This document shows positions 36,001 to 43,509 of a DNA stretch of 64,000 bases, one piece after another. The notes below the pieces were generated by a model. It had not been told where the DNA came from. It saw only the letters and a program-made list of their open reading frames with translations, and made no database searches. Source of the stretch: JAXLWB01 sp046328715 (lineage in GTDB: Bacteria; Chloroflexota; Anaerolineae; Caldilineales; Caldilineaceae); NCBI GenBank assembly GCA_046328715.1, contig JAXLWB010000045.1:21107-85106 (forward strand), given 5' to 3'. Every line of letters starts with the position of its first letter. Positions within the stretch are counted from its first letter, which is position 1. Both the position numbers and the translations under genes were made by a program.

Positions 36001-36753
36001 CCAGAAAAACACACTGTCGATATGGGCGACTGTGGCGCAAAACGAGAGATTCAAGATACATTCACACCCTCACCTGAAAAAACTGGGCCATATCTACGAC
36101 AACAAGCATCGTTCTTAGCCGTTCAAGCATTCATCCCCGAAATCTGGCCTGACATCAGCAACGAATTTGGGTTAATCGCTTACAAATATGATTATCTTCA
36201 TAGATGGATTGCACAAGGTGTGCCTGTGATTCTAGACCTATCTCCAGGCTATGATGCCCATATCATTTTCCCTGGTGCGAAGCGGTATGGCAATGATGCG
36301 CTCTGGCGGTTCGCCTTGAGTGGATTTCGTACGCAACAGGTGAAAGGGATCACCTTCAATACTTGGAATGGCTATACAGAAGGCTATGCGGCAGTCCCAA
36401 CACTTGAATTCGGAGATGCAGCATTTCAATGGATTCAAGAACTATTTAAAGGGAATGTCCCACAAATTACAGCACTACCCGACGATCCGATTATCACTGC
36501 GGGAAAATCCGCCACGCTGACGCTTTCGGTAGCGGATGAGAGCGACGTGGCGTATCAATGGTACCAGGGAATCACCGGCAACACAGACTCGCCTATCCCT
36601 AGCGCAACAGGACCTAGTTATACCACTCCACCATTGGAGCGAACAAGCAACTATTGGGTTCGTGCCAGCAGTACATCTGGTAGTGTTGATAGCGCGACGA
36701 TGACAGTCAACGTGGTTTGTTGTCAAGTCTCATTACCCTATATAGCACGCTAA
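33091..36753 (+). CDS. Secreted double seven-bladed propeller / glycosidase-like / Ig protein
   Basis: A 1220-aa protein read from the ATG at 33091, which opens a signal peptide (RRILIVMRVFFISLVLLIL, cleavage near AAA-SGQ); the frame is open from 32962. Fourteen tandem 50-residue repeats (W..WF.IHPEVKFQPGA, then TVTAVWANSSHLDLF.TGSD) fall into two groups of seven, each ending WSSFY, with a 30-residue linker containing CC between them. This gives two seven-bladed propellers of the PLL/tectonin-like lectin type. Residues about 760-1130 form a barrel-like domain (IHPSNPQHLGWSERLENQN, MSYWGKRGSDRWA, ITFNTWNGYTEG) resembling DUF5010/GH99-like glycosidases. An Ig-like domain and the tail SLPYIAR end the protein. 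It probably binds and perhaps cleaves a polysaccharide outside the cell. Confidence 0.87.
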   Translation: MRRILIVMRVFFISLVLLILKSPTNAAASGQWNQWFPIHPEVKFQPGATVTAVWANSSHLDLFATSGDGAVWSTWFEDSKGWQSWFPIYPEVKFQPGATVTAVWANSSHLDLFITGSDGAVWSTWFESEQGWQPWFLIHPEVKFQPGATVTAVWANSSHLDLFVTGSDGAVWGTWFESDKGWQPWFTIHPEVKFTPGATVTAVWANGSHLDLFLTGSDGAVSSTWYENDKGWQPWFTIHPEAKFQPGATVTAVWANDSHLDLFITGSDGAVSSTWFENDKGWQPWFAIHPEVKFQPGATVTAVWANGSHLDLFLTGSDGAVWSTWFENDKGWQPWFTIHPEVKFQPGTTVTAVWANSSHLDLFVTDSNGSVWSSFYADTTSPKWGLLANEGFAGQEMKSVYFFAGNWRCCKFWQFWFTIHPEVKFAPGATVTALWANSSHLDLFTTGSDGAVWSTWFEDGKGWQSWFPIHPEIKFQPGARVTAVWANSSHLDLFITGSDGAVWSTWFESDKGWQPWFTIHPEVKFAPGATVTAVWANSSHLDLFITNNDGIVWSTWYENDKGWQSWFSIYHEAKFQPGTTVTAVWANGSHLDLFLTGSDGAVWSTWFESDKGWQPWFLIHPEVKFQPGATVTAVWANSSHLDLFLTGSDGAVSSTWFESDKGWQPWFLIYPEVKLQPGATVTAVWANSSHLDLFVTDSDGAVRSNWFENDKGWHSWFPIYPEVKFQAGATVTALWANSSHLDLFVTGSDGAVWSSFYPSLPPVQFYEYPVGPNESLYTIHPSNPQHLGWSERLENQNFAVDTMVNAGANVVTMSYWGKRGSDRWAYWAPMHTSTYAHDQLFTAAVGKPILILPAIESGNATIGCGGHSPAYHFASDFPGSEELPAPQLVTQIEDLIHRYLKEPADPAWPTKWVKMYDRAGTSRYAINILHVASNQLAADEHERFAQGFDRVADKVFQDTGVLVGFTLDLLPEKHTVDMGDCGAKREIQDTFTPSPEKTGPYLRQQASFLAVQAFIPEIWPDISNEFGLIAYKYDYLHRWIAQGVPVILDLSPGYDAHIIFPGAKRYGNDALWRFALSGFRTQQVKGITFNTWNGYTEGYAAVPTLEFGDAAFQWIQELFKGNVPQITALPDDPIITAGKSATLTLSVADESDVAYQWYQGITGNTDSPIPSATGPSYTTPPLERTSNYWVRASSTSGSVDSATMTVNVVCCQVSLPYIAR

Positions 36754-36762
36754 GCGGAGCAC

Positions 36763-37297
36763 GACTCTGTTACAATTATTTTTGACTGGTCAAACGCCAG
36801 CATGCCCCAAGTCAAGATCACTTTTGTCCAGTCAAATGTCGCCGCGACTTTGTTACGATCATTTTTGACTGGTCTAACGAGAGCATGACTTGAGTCGAGA
36901 TCACTTTTGTCCAGTCAAATATCACCGCGACTTTGTTACGATCATTTTTGACTGGTCTAACGTTGGCATGACTTGGGTCGAGATCACTTTTGTCCAGTCA
37001 AATGTCACCGCGACTTTGTTATGATCATTTTTGACTGGTTTAACGTTGGCATGACTTGGGTCGAGATCACTTTTGCCCAGTCAAATGTCGCCGCGACTTT
37101 GTTACGATCATTTTTGACTGGTCTAACGTTGGCATGACTTGGGTCGAGATCACTTTTGCCCAGTCAAATGTCACTGCGACTTTGTTGCGATCATTTTTGA
37201 CTGGTCTAACGAGAGCATGACTTGGGTCGAGATCACTTTTGTCCAGTCAAATGTCACTGCGACTTTGTTGCGATCATTTTTGACTGGCCTAACGTCT
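36763..37297. repeat. Tandem array of 83-bp repeats (six units plus a partial)
   Basis: Units start at 36763, 36846, 36929, 37012, 37095, 37178 and 37261, exactly 83 bases apart; the last is partial. Each unit carries GACTTTGTTACGATCATTTT, then TTGACTGGTCTAACG, TTGGCATGACTTGGGTCGAG and ATCACTTTTGTCCAGTCAAA. TTTGACTGG and CCAGTCAAA are complementary arms within each unit. The array starts 10 bases after the propeller gene's stop. Single or partial copies occur at 16994 and 32818. There is no long reading frame on the strand of the array that looks like a gene. Confidence 0.92.
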
Positions 37298-37367
37298 AGG
37301 TTGCGCTGAGACGTATGAGCAGGGTAGCGCCTCCTCTGCTCTGCCAAGCTACAATCAACCCATTCTC

Positions 37368-37429
37368 CACAATTTTGTGCAATTTTTGTGTAAAAATCGC
37401 TTCCAGTCCGTCCACTCATCTGCTAAAGT
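37368..37429 (+). promoter_or_regulatory. Promoter block, copy C of three
   Basis: CACAATTTTGTG, AATTTTTGTGTAAAAATCGC and TAAAGT at 37424-37429. The ATG of the next gene is at 37437, so the transcript would be leaderless or nearly so. Confidence 0.55.
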
Positions 37430-37436
37430 CTTTCCC

Positions 37437-37721
37437 ATGAGCAAGATCATTCGGCGAACGATCACGATCACCCTCACAGAAAGTTTTACCTTTAGTTTGG
37501 GCGGGGTGAACGAACCTGCTGTCGCCGCGGATGATGTTGCCTCTAATCGTTCCATCAATCCACATCTACCCGTAGGGATAGAGGATGAAGAGATGCAGAA
37601 AGAGCCCACAAACAGTCGGCAGCAAATAGGCAACTCACGGCGACCTGCCCGCACGCTATCCCAAACTCGTTCCCGTCGTCGCAGGAAAAGTTCCTCGCCA
37701 CTGCCTAAGATGGACTCATGA
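37437..37721 (+). CDS. Hypothetical 94-aa protein
   Basis: The ATG at 37437 lies 8 bases after the promoter -10 box and has no ribosome site. The N-terminus (SKIIRRTITITLTESFTFSL) is a basic amphipathic strand pair; the middle is acidic (GIEDEEMQKE) and the C-terminus very basic (TRSRRRRKSS). There is no signal peptide or membrane segment. I recognise no family; the mixed composition fits a small regulatory or nucleic-acid-binding protein, which is only a guess. Confidence 0.5.
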   Translation: MSKIIRRTITITLTESFTFSLGGVNEPAVAADDVASNRSINPHLPVGIEDEEMQKEPTNSRQQIGNSRRPARTLSQTRSRRRRKSSSPLPKMDS

Positions 37722-37816
37722 CAGCGGGATAGGTATCCCGTTATGCTCAAGGTCAGATGGTTCTCAAACAAAGCTACCCCGTTTCGATTTTTGCTTAACC
37801 GTAGAGGAGACGATTG

Positions 37817-38035
37817 TGATGCGCTTGCATAGGACGACCATTCCATCCAACAATGTACCAACCACCACTTCCCTGCCGTGGGGCGAACTCAATTGCTTGT
37901 TTCAAGGCAGTGGCGAACATAGCGGTCAATGTGCCTACGCAATTGACGGTGTAAACTGCCAAGTTCAGTAGTTCACCGATCACAGCCCGCACGCGCCACG
38001 CCTGGTGAATTGAAGTTCGAACTGGCATAAGCTGA
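37817..38035 (+). pseudogene. Two fused relics: lipocalin-like domain and hydrolase 3' end
   Basis: Bases 37843-37945 match 1087-1190 in the first gene (parallel blocks CAACCACCACTTCCCTGCC and TTTCAAGGCAGTGGCGAACA). Bases 37970-38035 match the last 65 bases of the alpha/beta hydrolase gene including its stop (CACCGATCACAGCCCGCAC, GAACTGGCATAAG). The 37722-38224 stretch has no intact gene. The two parents lie 10 kb apart in the first 12 kb of the window, so this is a deletion-fused duplicate. Confidence 0.75.
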
Positions 38036-38224
38036 TACTAATGTTGCATTCTGGCATCCTTTATAGATATTTTTCCCCTCCAATTCAGGATGATAACATA
38101 GGGCCGAACACCAAATTTACGTAAGACTCAGCAATTTGACATTGAAATTTACGCTTTCTTAGGGTATTCTAAAACGCAAATATCGACGGACCAACTTAAG
38201 TGAAAATAGCGAGAATTTGCGTTT

Positions 38225-39286
38225 ATGACAATAACAGTGACACGCGACTGGCATCCCCAGCAAACTTGGGTCTTTGTCGTCGGCACCTTGGAGTGGAAAC
38301 ACTCGGATGAGTTTGCCTCTTTTCCCCAGGAGAATCGGCGCGATGCGGCACTGGTCCGCTTCTTCAGCGAGCAGGGAGTACCGAGTGAACGAATTCTTTA
38401 TCTGCAAGACAAACAAGCAACCTTGGCCCAGATCGAGCGTTCCCTAGCTACTCATCTTACGAAGGCGCAAAAGGAGGATCTGCTCTTTCTCTACTATTGC
38501 GGACACGGCTACAAGCTCGACTCGGGCAGCACCTGTTTTGCCTGTTACGATGCGGGCGACAAGGGGATCGATGGCTGGGATGCGGCAACCATTCCCGCAG
38601 CGATCGAGAAGCACTTTCCAGGCAAGCGGGCAGTCCTGGCAGCCGATTGTTGCTGCTCGGGCGGCTTGACCAAAAGTGTCGAAGCGCAGGCAGATCGGAT
38701 TGCCTATGCCTGTCTCACTTCGTCCTCGGCCAACGAATCCTCCACTGGCAACTGGACCTTTAGCGAGGCGTTGTTGGATGGTCTACGTGGCGAAGCCTAC
38801 AGCGATGCCGACAACAGCCAAGGCATTACCCTGGCCGAACTGGCTAACCAGATCATTGCCGACATGGCCTTTGCCGAAGAGCAACGCACCTCGTTTATGA
38901 CGACTGGGAGCTTTAACCCCAACATGGTACTGGCCCCGGCTTTGCGCAAAAAGGATGCTCGAATTGGCGAACGAGTGGAAGTCTACACCGAAAACAAGTG
39001 GTACAAGGCCCGTATCATTGATGCCGACGCCAAAAGTGCAACTTACAAAGTGCACTACTATGGCTGGGAGGCAAGCTATGATGAGTGGGTCAAACCGAGC
39101 CAGATGCGCACAGCCTCTGTCACTGAATACACGGTCGGGGAATCGGTTGAGGTGAAATGGCACGATGAGTGGTATCCTGCCCTTATCGAAGGCGTTCAGG
39201 GCAACCTGCACTTGATCCACTATGTCGGTTACAAGGAGACCTGGGATGAGTGGGTTGGATCAAGGCGAATGCGGCGAGCAAAATAA
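38225..39286 (+). CDS. Caspase-like protease with two Tudor/chromo-knot domains
   Basis: A 353-aa cytoplasmic protein. Residues about 14-240 form a peptidase C14 (caspase/metacaspase) domain: VFVVGTLEWKH strand, catalytic His in YYCGHGYK (His94) and catalytic Cys in AADCCCSGG (most likely Cys143, equivalent to DSCHSG in metacaspases). The C-terminal 110 residues contain two similar 48-residue modules, GERVEVYTENKWYKARI to YDEWVKPSQMR and GESVEVKWHDEWYPALI to WDEWVGSRRMR. These have the W(Y)-A-.I, Y.G...(Y/W)DEWV pattern of Tudor-knot/chromo-barrel folds. In eukaryotes these read RNA or chromatin; in bacteria their ligand is unknown. There is no ribosome site; TTTGCGTTT precedes the ATG. A signalling, cell-death or defence role is inferred. 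Confidence 0.88.
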   Translation: MTITVTRDWHPQQTWVFVVGTLEWKHSDEFASFPQENRRDAALVRFFSEQGVPSERILYLQDKQATLAQIERSLATHLTKAQKEDLLFLYYCGHGYKLDSGSTCFACYDAGDKGIDGWDAATIPAAIEKHFPGKRAVLAADCCCSGGLTKSVEAQADRIAYACLTSSSANESSTGNWTFSEALLDGLRGEAYSDADNSQGITLAELANQIIADMAFAEEQRTSFMTTGSFNPNMVLAPALRKKDARIGERVEVYTENKWYKARIIDADAKSATYKVHYYGWEASYDEWVKPSQMRTASVTEYTVGESVEVKWHDEWYPALIEGVQGNLHLIHYVGYKETWDEWVGSRRMRRAK

Positions 39287-39306
39287 GAGCAGCGATTCGG
39301 AGCTTT

Positions 39307-40296
39307 ATGGGTCAACCATTAACTTTTGAAGCAGTCATTGACTTTTTGCGTAACTACGACAACCCTAGTCAACATGATACAGTCGAGGTAGCAAGAATTC
39401 TGGCGCAGATTGCTGGGAGTTCCAACTTTGATCCGCTACGGGAAAGCTTGGCAGATTGGCTACTCGATCACGAGCGAGATTGGCTCAGGGCGGTTGCCAG
39501 AGCAGCCAATCAACGCCAGGATAGAGCCATTGCCAGAACCATTTCGCCGGAGCTATATCAAGCTCAAAAGAGTGCGATTCGCGGTGACAGTAATCCGCAG
39601 GTGATGGACTTTGCCTTTTGGAAGTTTATGGTTCAACGCGGCTTTGGGGCATGGGAGGCCAGAAGTAAGTTCGATAGAGCCTACCAGCGATACCGCCGCC
39701 ATTTAGATCGTTTGTTTACTCGTGAAGATATCGATGATCCCTTTGCTGAAACGAAAGGACCCCAATGGCAACAGGAAGGGCCCGGCTGGTGTTTTGAGCG
39801 TTTTGGCATGTCGCACACGCGTCTAGCCGATGGCCGTGTCGTTTATATCGCCGGAGAACATGAGGACTCGTATGACCCCGATTTCTTTATCTACAATGAT
39901 GTAATCGTCATTCACCCGGATCTACAAATCACGATCTATGCCTATCCAACCTATGTTTTCCCGCCTACCGATTTTCACTCAGCAACACTCGTGGATGAGA
40001 GCATTTACATTATTGGTAGCTTGAGTTACATGGGTGCACGTACCGTCACTGAAACGCCCGTCTACAAGCTCAATTGTCAAAATTTTCAAATTGAACGCAT
40101 AGAAACGTTTGGCGAAAAACCAGGTTGGATTCACAGACACTGCGCCGAGTACAACGAACAAGAGCAGACCATTCAGATCAGTGGTGGTAAGTTGTATGTA
40201 GAGCGTGATGGCTCCCAGCAACTCGAAGACAATGACAAGAGCTACAAGCTTGATCTGACAACGAGAGAGTGGCATCGTGAAGTCGAACTACCATGA
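39307..40296 (+). CDS. Kelch-like hypothetical protein downstream of the caspase
   Basis: A 329-aa protein read from the ATG at 39307; the frame is open from inside the caspase gene. The N-terminal 150 residues are helical (LTFEAVIDFLRNYDNPSQHD, DRAYQRYRRHLDRLF). From about residue 165 a beta-propeller-like part begins with Kelch-like turns: HTRLADGRVVYIAGEHEDS, DFHSATLVDESIYIIGSL, TPVYKLNCQNFQIERI and EKPGWIHRHCAEY. Only about four blades are present. Its 3' end overlaps the following GNAT gene (ATGA), so both are coupled, and its 5' end is 20 bases from the caspase, suggesting a three-gene unit. The propeller could be a binding module for the protease's partner. Confidence 0.78.
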   Translation: MGQPLTFEAVIDFLRNYDNPSQHDTVEVARILAQIAGSSNFDPLRESLADWLLDHERDWLRAVARAANQRQDRAIARTISPELYQAQKSAIRGDSNPQVMDFAFWKFMVQRGFGAWEARSKFDRAYQRYRRHLDRLFTREDIDDPFAETKGPQWQQEGPGWCFERFGMSHTRLADGRVVYIAGEHEDSYDPDFFIYNDVIVIHPDLQITIYAYPTYVFPPTDFHSATLVDESIYIIGSLSYMGARTVTETPVYKLNCQNFQIERIETFGEKPGWIHRHCAEYNEQEQTIQISGGKLYVERDGSQQLEDNDKSYKLDLTTREWHREVELP

Positions 40297-41228
40297 ACCT
40301 ACAAGCCCGCCCTTACCAAGATCCCGCCGATGTCGTACCGATGAAGCAGTTACTTATAATCGGCAGCCGATCGCAAACTCCCGCCTCCTACATGCATCCC
40401 GGCATCCTCGATTGGGCCATCTACTACCCGCCCGACGAGGTAGCCAATCGGCGCAATCTACGCCTGTGGCAAGATCAGGATACCACGCCACCCACGTTGC
40501 TGGCCTGGGCAATCTTCTTTACCCACGAAGATACCTTTGACCTTTTTGTCCATCCCTCGATCTACGACACGCCCATTCATGAGCGCGTGATGGATGAGTA
40601 CGTAACCTGGGCAAAAGGGCGAGCCCAAGAAGCTGGACTCTCGCAGCTTTCGCCCTTCTGGGTCTATGATTATGACAAAGTAACGGATCGCCTGCTGCAA
40701 ACGTATGGCTTCGTGCCCATTCCCGCCGATCCGCCTGCCCCGCTCTTTGAACGCTCCCTGGAAGAGTTGCCGACAATGCCTTTACCAGCAGGTTTTACCA
40801 TACAGGGTGTCAAGAGCTTGGATGATGGCCGTCTGCGGGCCGCGGTGACTCACGGGGCTTTCCGCCGCCAAGATGACTGGGAGCATTACTGGGCTGAGTA
40901 CGCACAATTTGTCGGCTCGGCGGCCTACGAAGGCGAACGGGATCTCTTCGTCCGTTCGCCCGACGGTCGTGGCGCGGCTGCCTGTACCATCTGGTTCGAC
41001 CCGGTGAACAAAGTCGGATTGTTTGAACCGGTCGCCACCCATCCCGACTTTCAACGCCTGGGTCTGGGCAAGGCAGTGATGGCGGAAGGGATGCGTCGCA
41101 TGAAGGCTGCCGGCATGGAACGTGCCATTCTCGGCTTTGACCCTAACAACGCACCAGCCCGAGCCTTGTATACCTCGCTCGGCTTTCGGACGGCCTGTAA
41201 TTTTGCGTTCTACTCTAAAAAATTATGA
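40293..41228 (+). CDS. GNAT-family acetyltransferase (two-domain)
   Basis: A 311-aa protein whose ATG overlaps the stop of the Kelch-like gene by ATGA. It holds an N-terminal degenerate GNAT half (LLAWAIFFTHEDTFDLFVHP) and a C-terminal canonical half with the acetyl-CoA pyrophosphate loop in ATHPDFQRLGLGKAVM near residue 250 and the FDPNNAPARALYTSLGF beta-bulge near 282. Such tandem GNATs acetylate small amines or proteins; the substrate is unknown. The coupled position after the caspase and Kelch genes suggests it belongs to that unit. Confidence 0.88.
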   Translation: MNLQARPYQDPADVVPMKQLLIIGSRSQTPASYMHPGILDWAIYYPPDEVANRRNLRLWQDQDTTPPTLLAWAIFFTHEDTFDLFVHPSIYDTPIHERVMDEYVTWAKGRAQEAGLSQLSPFWVYDYDKVTDRLLQTYGFVPIPADPPAPLFERSLEELPTMPLPAGFTIQGVKSLDDGRLRAAVTHGAFRRQDDWEHYWAEYAQFVGSAAYEGERDLFVRSPDGRGAAACTIWFDPVNKVGLFEPVATHPDFQRLGLGKAVMAEGMRRMKAAGMERAILGFDPNNAPARALYTSLGFRTACNFAFYSKKL

Positions 41229-41265
41229 AGAGCCTCCGCTTTCCACTTTGCCACGCAGGTTATTC

Positions 41266-42072
41266 TTACCTGGGTTGGGTAGTCTGCGTAAACTGAATCG
41301 TACTGAATTTCTCTGGGTAATGATTATCATTACTCCCAATTGGATCCAGCGCCCAGCCGACGCTGACTTTTTCACCATTCATCGATAGCGTTTCATAGCG
41401 TCCCAGAAAAAAGCGCCAGCTATCGCCTTCCTCCGGCGGGAGAGCACGCGACCCAGCCAGTTCCTTCATGCCAGACCAGGGCAAAACCACCAACGCTGTC
41501 CAGCCCTTACTCACTTGCGTAGAATCGTTGAGCACGCCGTCAATATGCACAAAGGTTTGCAACCCTGGAAAGTCCCACTTTAGATAGGCCCAGCGATTGC
41601 CGCGCGGGTGAGAACCGCGCCAGAAATAGTGACCTGTGCGATCATGATTGCCGCCAAAGGTGATGGCACCATTGCGCAGAATATCAAATCCCGCTTTTTT
41701 GTCCCAGCCATTTTTTTCATACACATCTTGCCAGATATAAAACACCTCATACACCGTATTTAAAGCGCTCAACTGAAACTCGTAGTAACAGTCGCCGCCA
41801 TCAATAAAGACTTCAAGGTCATTTTCAAACCACAACAGACCGTCGCGCTGGGTGATGGTTGCATAAGGGAACGGTTCTTCACACCAAAAGCCAATATAAA
41901 GATTGTCCTCGTCGTACAACAGCGCAGCACGCGTGTCGTAAAAGCCAGGATTCCCACCGATCACATCAACAAACCGTTTTGTTTTTACTGCCTTCTGCCA
42001 CACTGGATGCGCTAACGTACCATCCAGTGGAATCTTTTCACCGATCTTATGACACACATATTGAGTCGTCAT
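41266..42072 (-). CDS. CBM9-like carbohydrate-binding protein
   Basis: A 268-aa protein read from the ATG at 42072 (MTTQYVCHKIGEKIPLDG). The fold is recognisable as the family-9 carbohydrate-binding/DOMON-like sandwich: PLDGTLAHPVWQKAVKTKRF, ALLYDEDNLYIGFWCEE, NDLEVFIDGGDCYYEFQLSA, and a C-terminal W.ALVVLPWSGM strand. There is no signal peptide, so it may act in the cytoplasm or with another secretion route. Similar stand-alone CBM9-like proteins occur near glycoside hydrolases, but none is adjacent here. It is convergent with the GNAT gene. Confidence 0.8.
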   Translation of the reverse strand: MTTQYVCHKIGEKIPLDGTLAHPVWQKAVKTKRFVDVIGGNPGFYDTRAALLYDEDNLYIGFWCEEPFPYATITQRDGLLWFENDLEVFIDGGDCYYEFQLSALNTVYEVFYIWQDVYEKNGWDKKAGFDILRNGAITFGGNHDRTGHYFWRGSHPRGNRWAYLKWDFPGLQTFVHIDGVLNDSTQVSKGWTALVVLPWSGMKELAGSRALPPEEGDSWRFFLGRYETLSMNGEKVSVGWALDPIGSNDNHYPEKFSTIQFTQTTQPR

Positions 42073-42192
42073 TGTAGCCTTTTCTAAGTTTATGGAATGG
42101 ATATGGCTGCGCATGCGAATGCAGCGGCTTAGCGACTATCATATTGGATCTAGGCCACTTTGTCCACCTGATTTTTGGATACGAGTGTATAT

Positions 42193-42250
42193 CGGAACCC
42201 CGCACGTCAGTAAGGGGACGGCGAGCCCCTTACTGACGTGCGGGGTTCCG
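42193..42250 (-). terminator. 25-bp perfect hairpin
   Basis: Arms 42193-42217 and 42226-42250 are perfectly complementary with an 8-base loop. The hairpin begins 3 bases after the stop codon (on the minus strand) of the 42254 gene, so it is probably that gene's terminator. There is no T-run. Confidence 0.75.
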
Positions 42251-42253
42251 GTG

Positions 42254-43087
42254 CTAGTTGCAATAATGGCTGCGGGAATAGAGTCGCTTAAAGCCCAGCG
42301 CTTCAAAATTGCGATAGGCTGGGGTGTCCAGTTGCGGGCTTGGTGCTTCGATGTCTGCAACAAAATAGCGGACACCCAAGTTGATACCATCCTGCACGAT
42401 TGCCTGGCAGAGTTGCAAGTCTAGATCATACGAGGGAGCCATGATACCCGGAACTGGGGCATCAATGCCCAGCCAAGCCAGGCCGTCGGGGTGAATGTAC
42501 ATGGTGCGCACGGCCACAATTTCACCCCCGTTGCGCAACAGATAATGATGCCAACCCGGTCGTCCCACCAGCGCCAGCAACCACGGAGAGGTTGGCAAAC
42601 CATAGATTGCATCAATATACTCCGCCCACTGTGTAGCCGTTGCCCGTGTGACCTTTTCCACTTTGAAATTTCCGTTTGACGCAACCAGCGGCATCGCCAG
42701 CGCGGCGTTGTTGCGATAGATACGATCCCAGCTACCTTGCGGCTGAAAACCGCGCTGCGTGAGCCATTCGCTCAGGGCGGGCGGCTGCGAATGGGGAATG
42801 TGGTAGATCGTAAAGTTTTGTATGTCTGCGGCACGATAGGTAGCGATCAATTCATCCACCAGTGCCTCGCTGGCTGGGGCGTTGATCCCCAGATTTTTAA
42901 CACAGTTGAAGTGAACAAACGGGATTGGTTTGCAACATGTCAGCACAACATCTTGCACTTGTGTGATCGTAAAGCCGAACTGGCGGGCAAAGTCGCTCGG
43001 AAGCGCAGCGTACATGTCGAGCCAGGCATTTACTTCACCTGTCTCAATTTGTGCGGCAAACTCTGGTGATACACTCTCGGTAAACAT
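42254..43087 (-). CDS. GNAT-like acetyltransferase
   Basis: A 277-aa protein read from the ATG at 43087, which has AAGGAG seven bases upstream on the minus strand; the frame is open to 43108. The N-terminal part (EVNAWLDMYAALPSDFARQF) and the C-terminal part with GGEIVAVRTMYIHPDGLAWL, then ATPASYDL-like and GVRYFVADIEAPSPQLD, NFEALGFKRLYSR, match the two halves of a GNAT with the acetyl-CoA loop weakly conserved. The substrate is unknown. It starts 9 bases after the stop of the small membrane gene at 43096 and is probably co-transcribed with it. Confidence 0.78.
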   Translation of the reverse strand: MFTESVSPEFAAQIETGEVNAWLDMYAALPSDFARQFGFTITQVQDVVLTCCKPIPFVHFNCVKNLGINAPASEALVDELIATYRAADIQNFTIYHIPHSQPPALSEWLTQRGFQPQGSWDRIYRNNAALAMPLVASNGNFKVEKVTRATATQWAEYIDAIYGLPTSPWLLALVGRPGWHHYLLRNGGEIVAVRTMYIHPDGLAWLGIDAPVPGIMAPSYDLDLQLCQAIVQDGINLGVRYFVADIEAPSPQLDTPAYRNFEALGFKRLYSRSHYCN

Positions 43088-43095
43088 AGTTCTCC

Positions 43096-43269
43096 TTATT
43101 TGAGCCAATGACCGACGCGCAACGTGTCCGCCCCAGCGGCGATCACGGTAACATCAGCGGTGGAAAAATCGGCGTTTGGGTAGAGGATCAATTCGTAGAT
43201 GGCATAGCCAATCAGGCAGCCAGCCAAAATCAGTGCACCTACAACACCGAAAAAGTTTGTTTGTTGCAT
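43096..43269 (-). CDS. Small single-helix membrane protein (57 aa)
   Basis: A short minus-strand frame from the ATG at 43269, preceded by GAGGTCAA. The product MQQTNFFGVVGALILAGCLI continues as GYAIYELILYPNADF and ends RVGHWLK. It has one hydrophobic segment with a Cys, possibly a lipidated or single-span anchor, and a short exterior domain (STADVTVIAAGADTL). It sits directly upstream of the GNAT-like gene on the same strand. Confidence 0.6.
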   Translation of the reverse strand: MQQTNFFGVVGALILAGCLIGYAIYELILYPNADFSTADVTVIAAGADTLRVGHWLK

Positions 43270-43509
43270 TTGACCTCAAAAGGGCGCTTCGTTACTAGTC
43301 CATTTCATGTTCACTTTTTGCTCAAGTGAAGCTCTTCGCCGCAAGTCTATGGCAACTAGAAACACTGTCATCTTCTTGTCAAAAAAGAACACTTCCTTTA
43401 CTAGACAGATTGAAGTACACTACCGTTGCGCACACCTCTCATTGGTCTTATGCTTCGTTCACCGAGAGGGAAGAGAGTATCCACGTTTCAGTTCCAAGAG
43501 GAGAGGAAG

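Noticed and set aside
36763..37297. CRISPR-like array
   Set aside because: Units are 83 bp in direct contact with no distinct spacers; all bases belong to the repeat. No cas gene is nearby.
38136..38170. Sigma-70 promoter TTGACA...TATTCT before the caspase gene
   Set aside because: The spacing between the boxes is 23 bases, too long for a standard promoter; the match may be chance.
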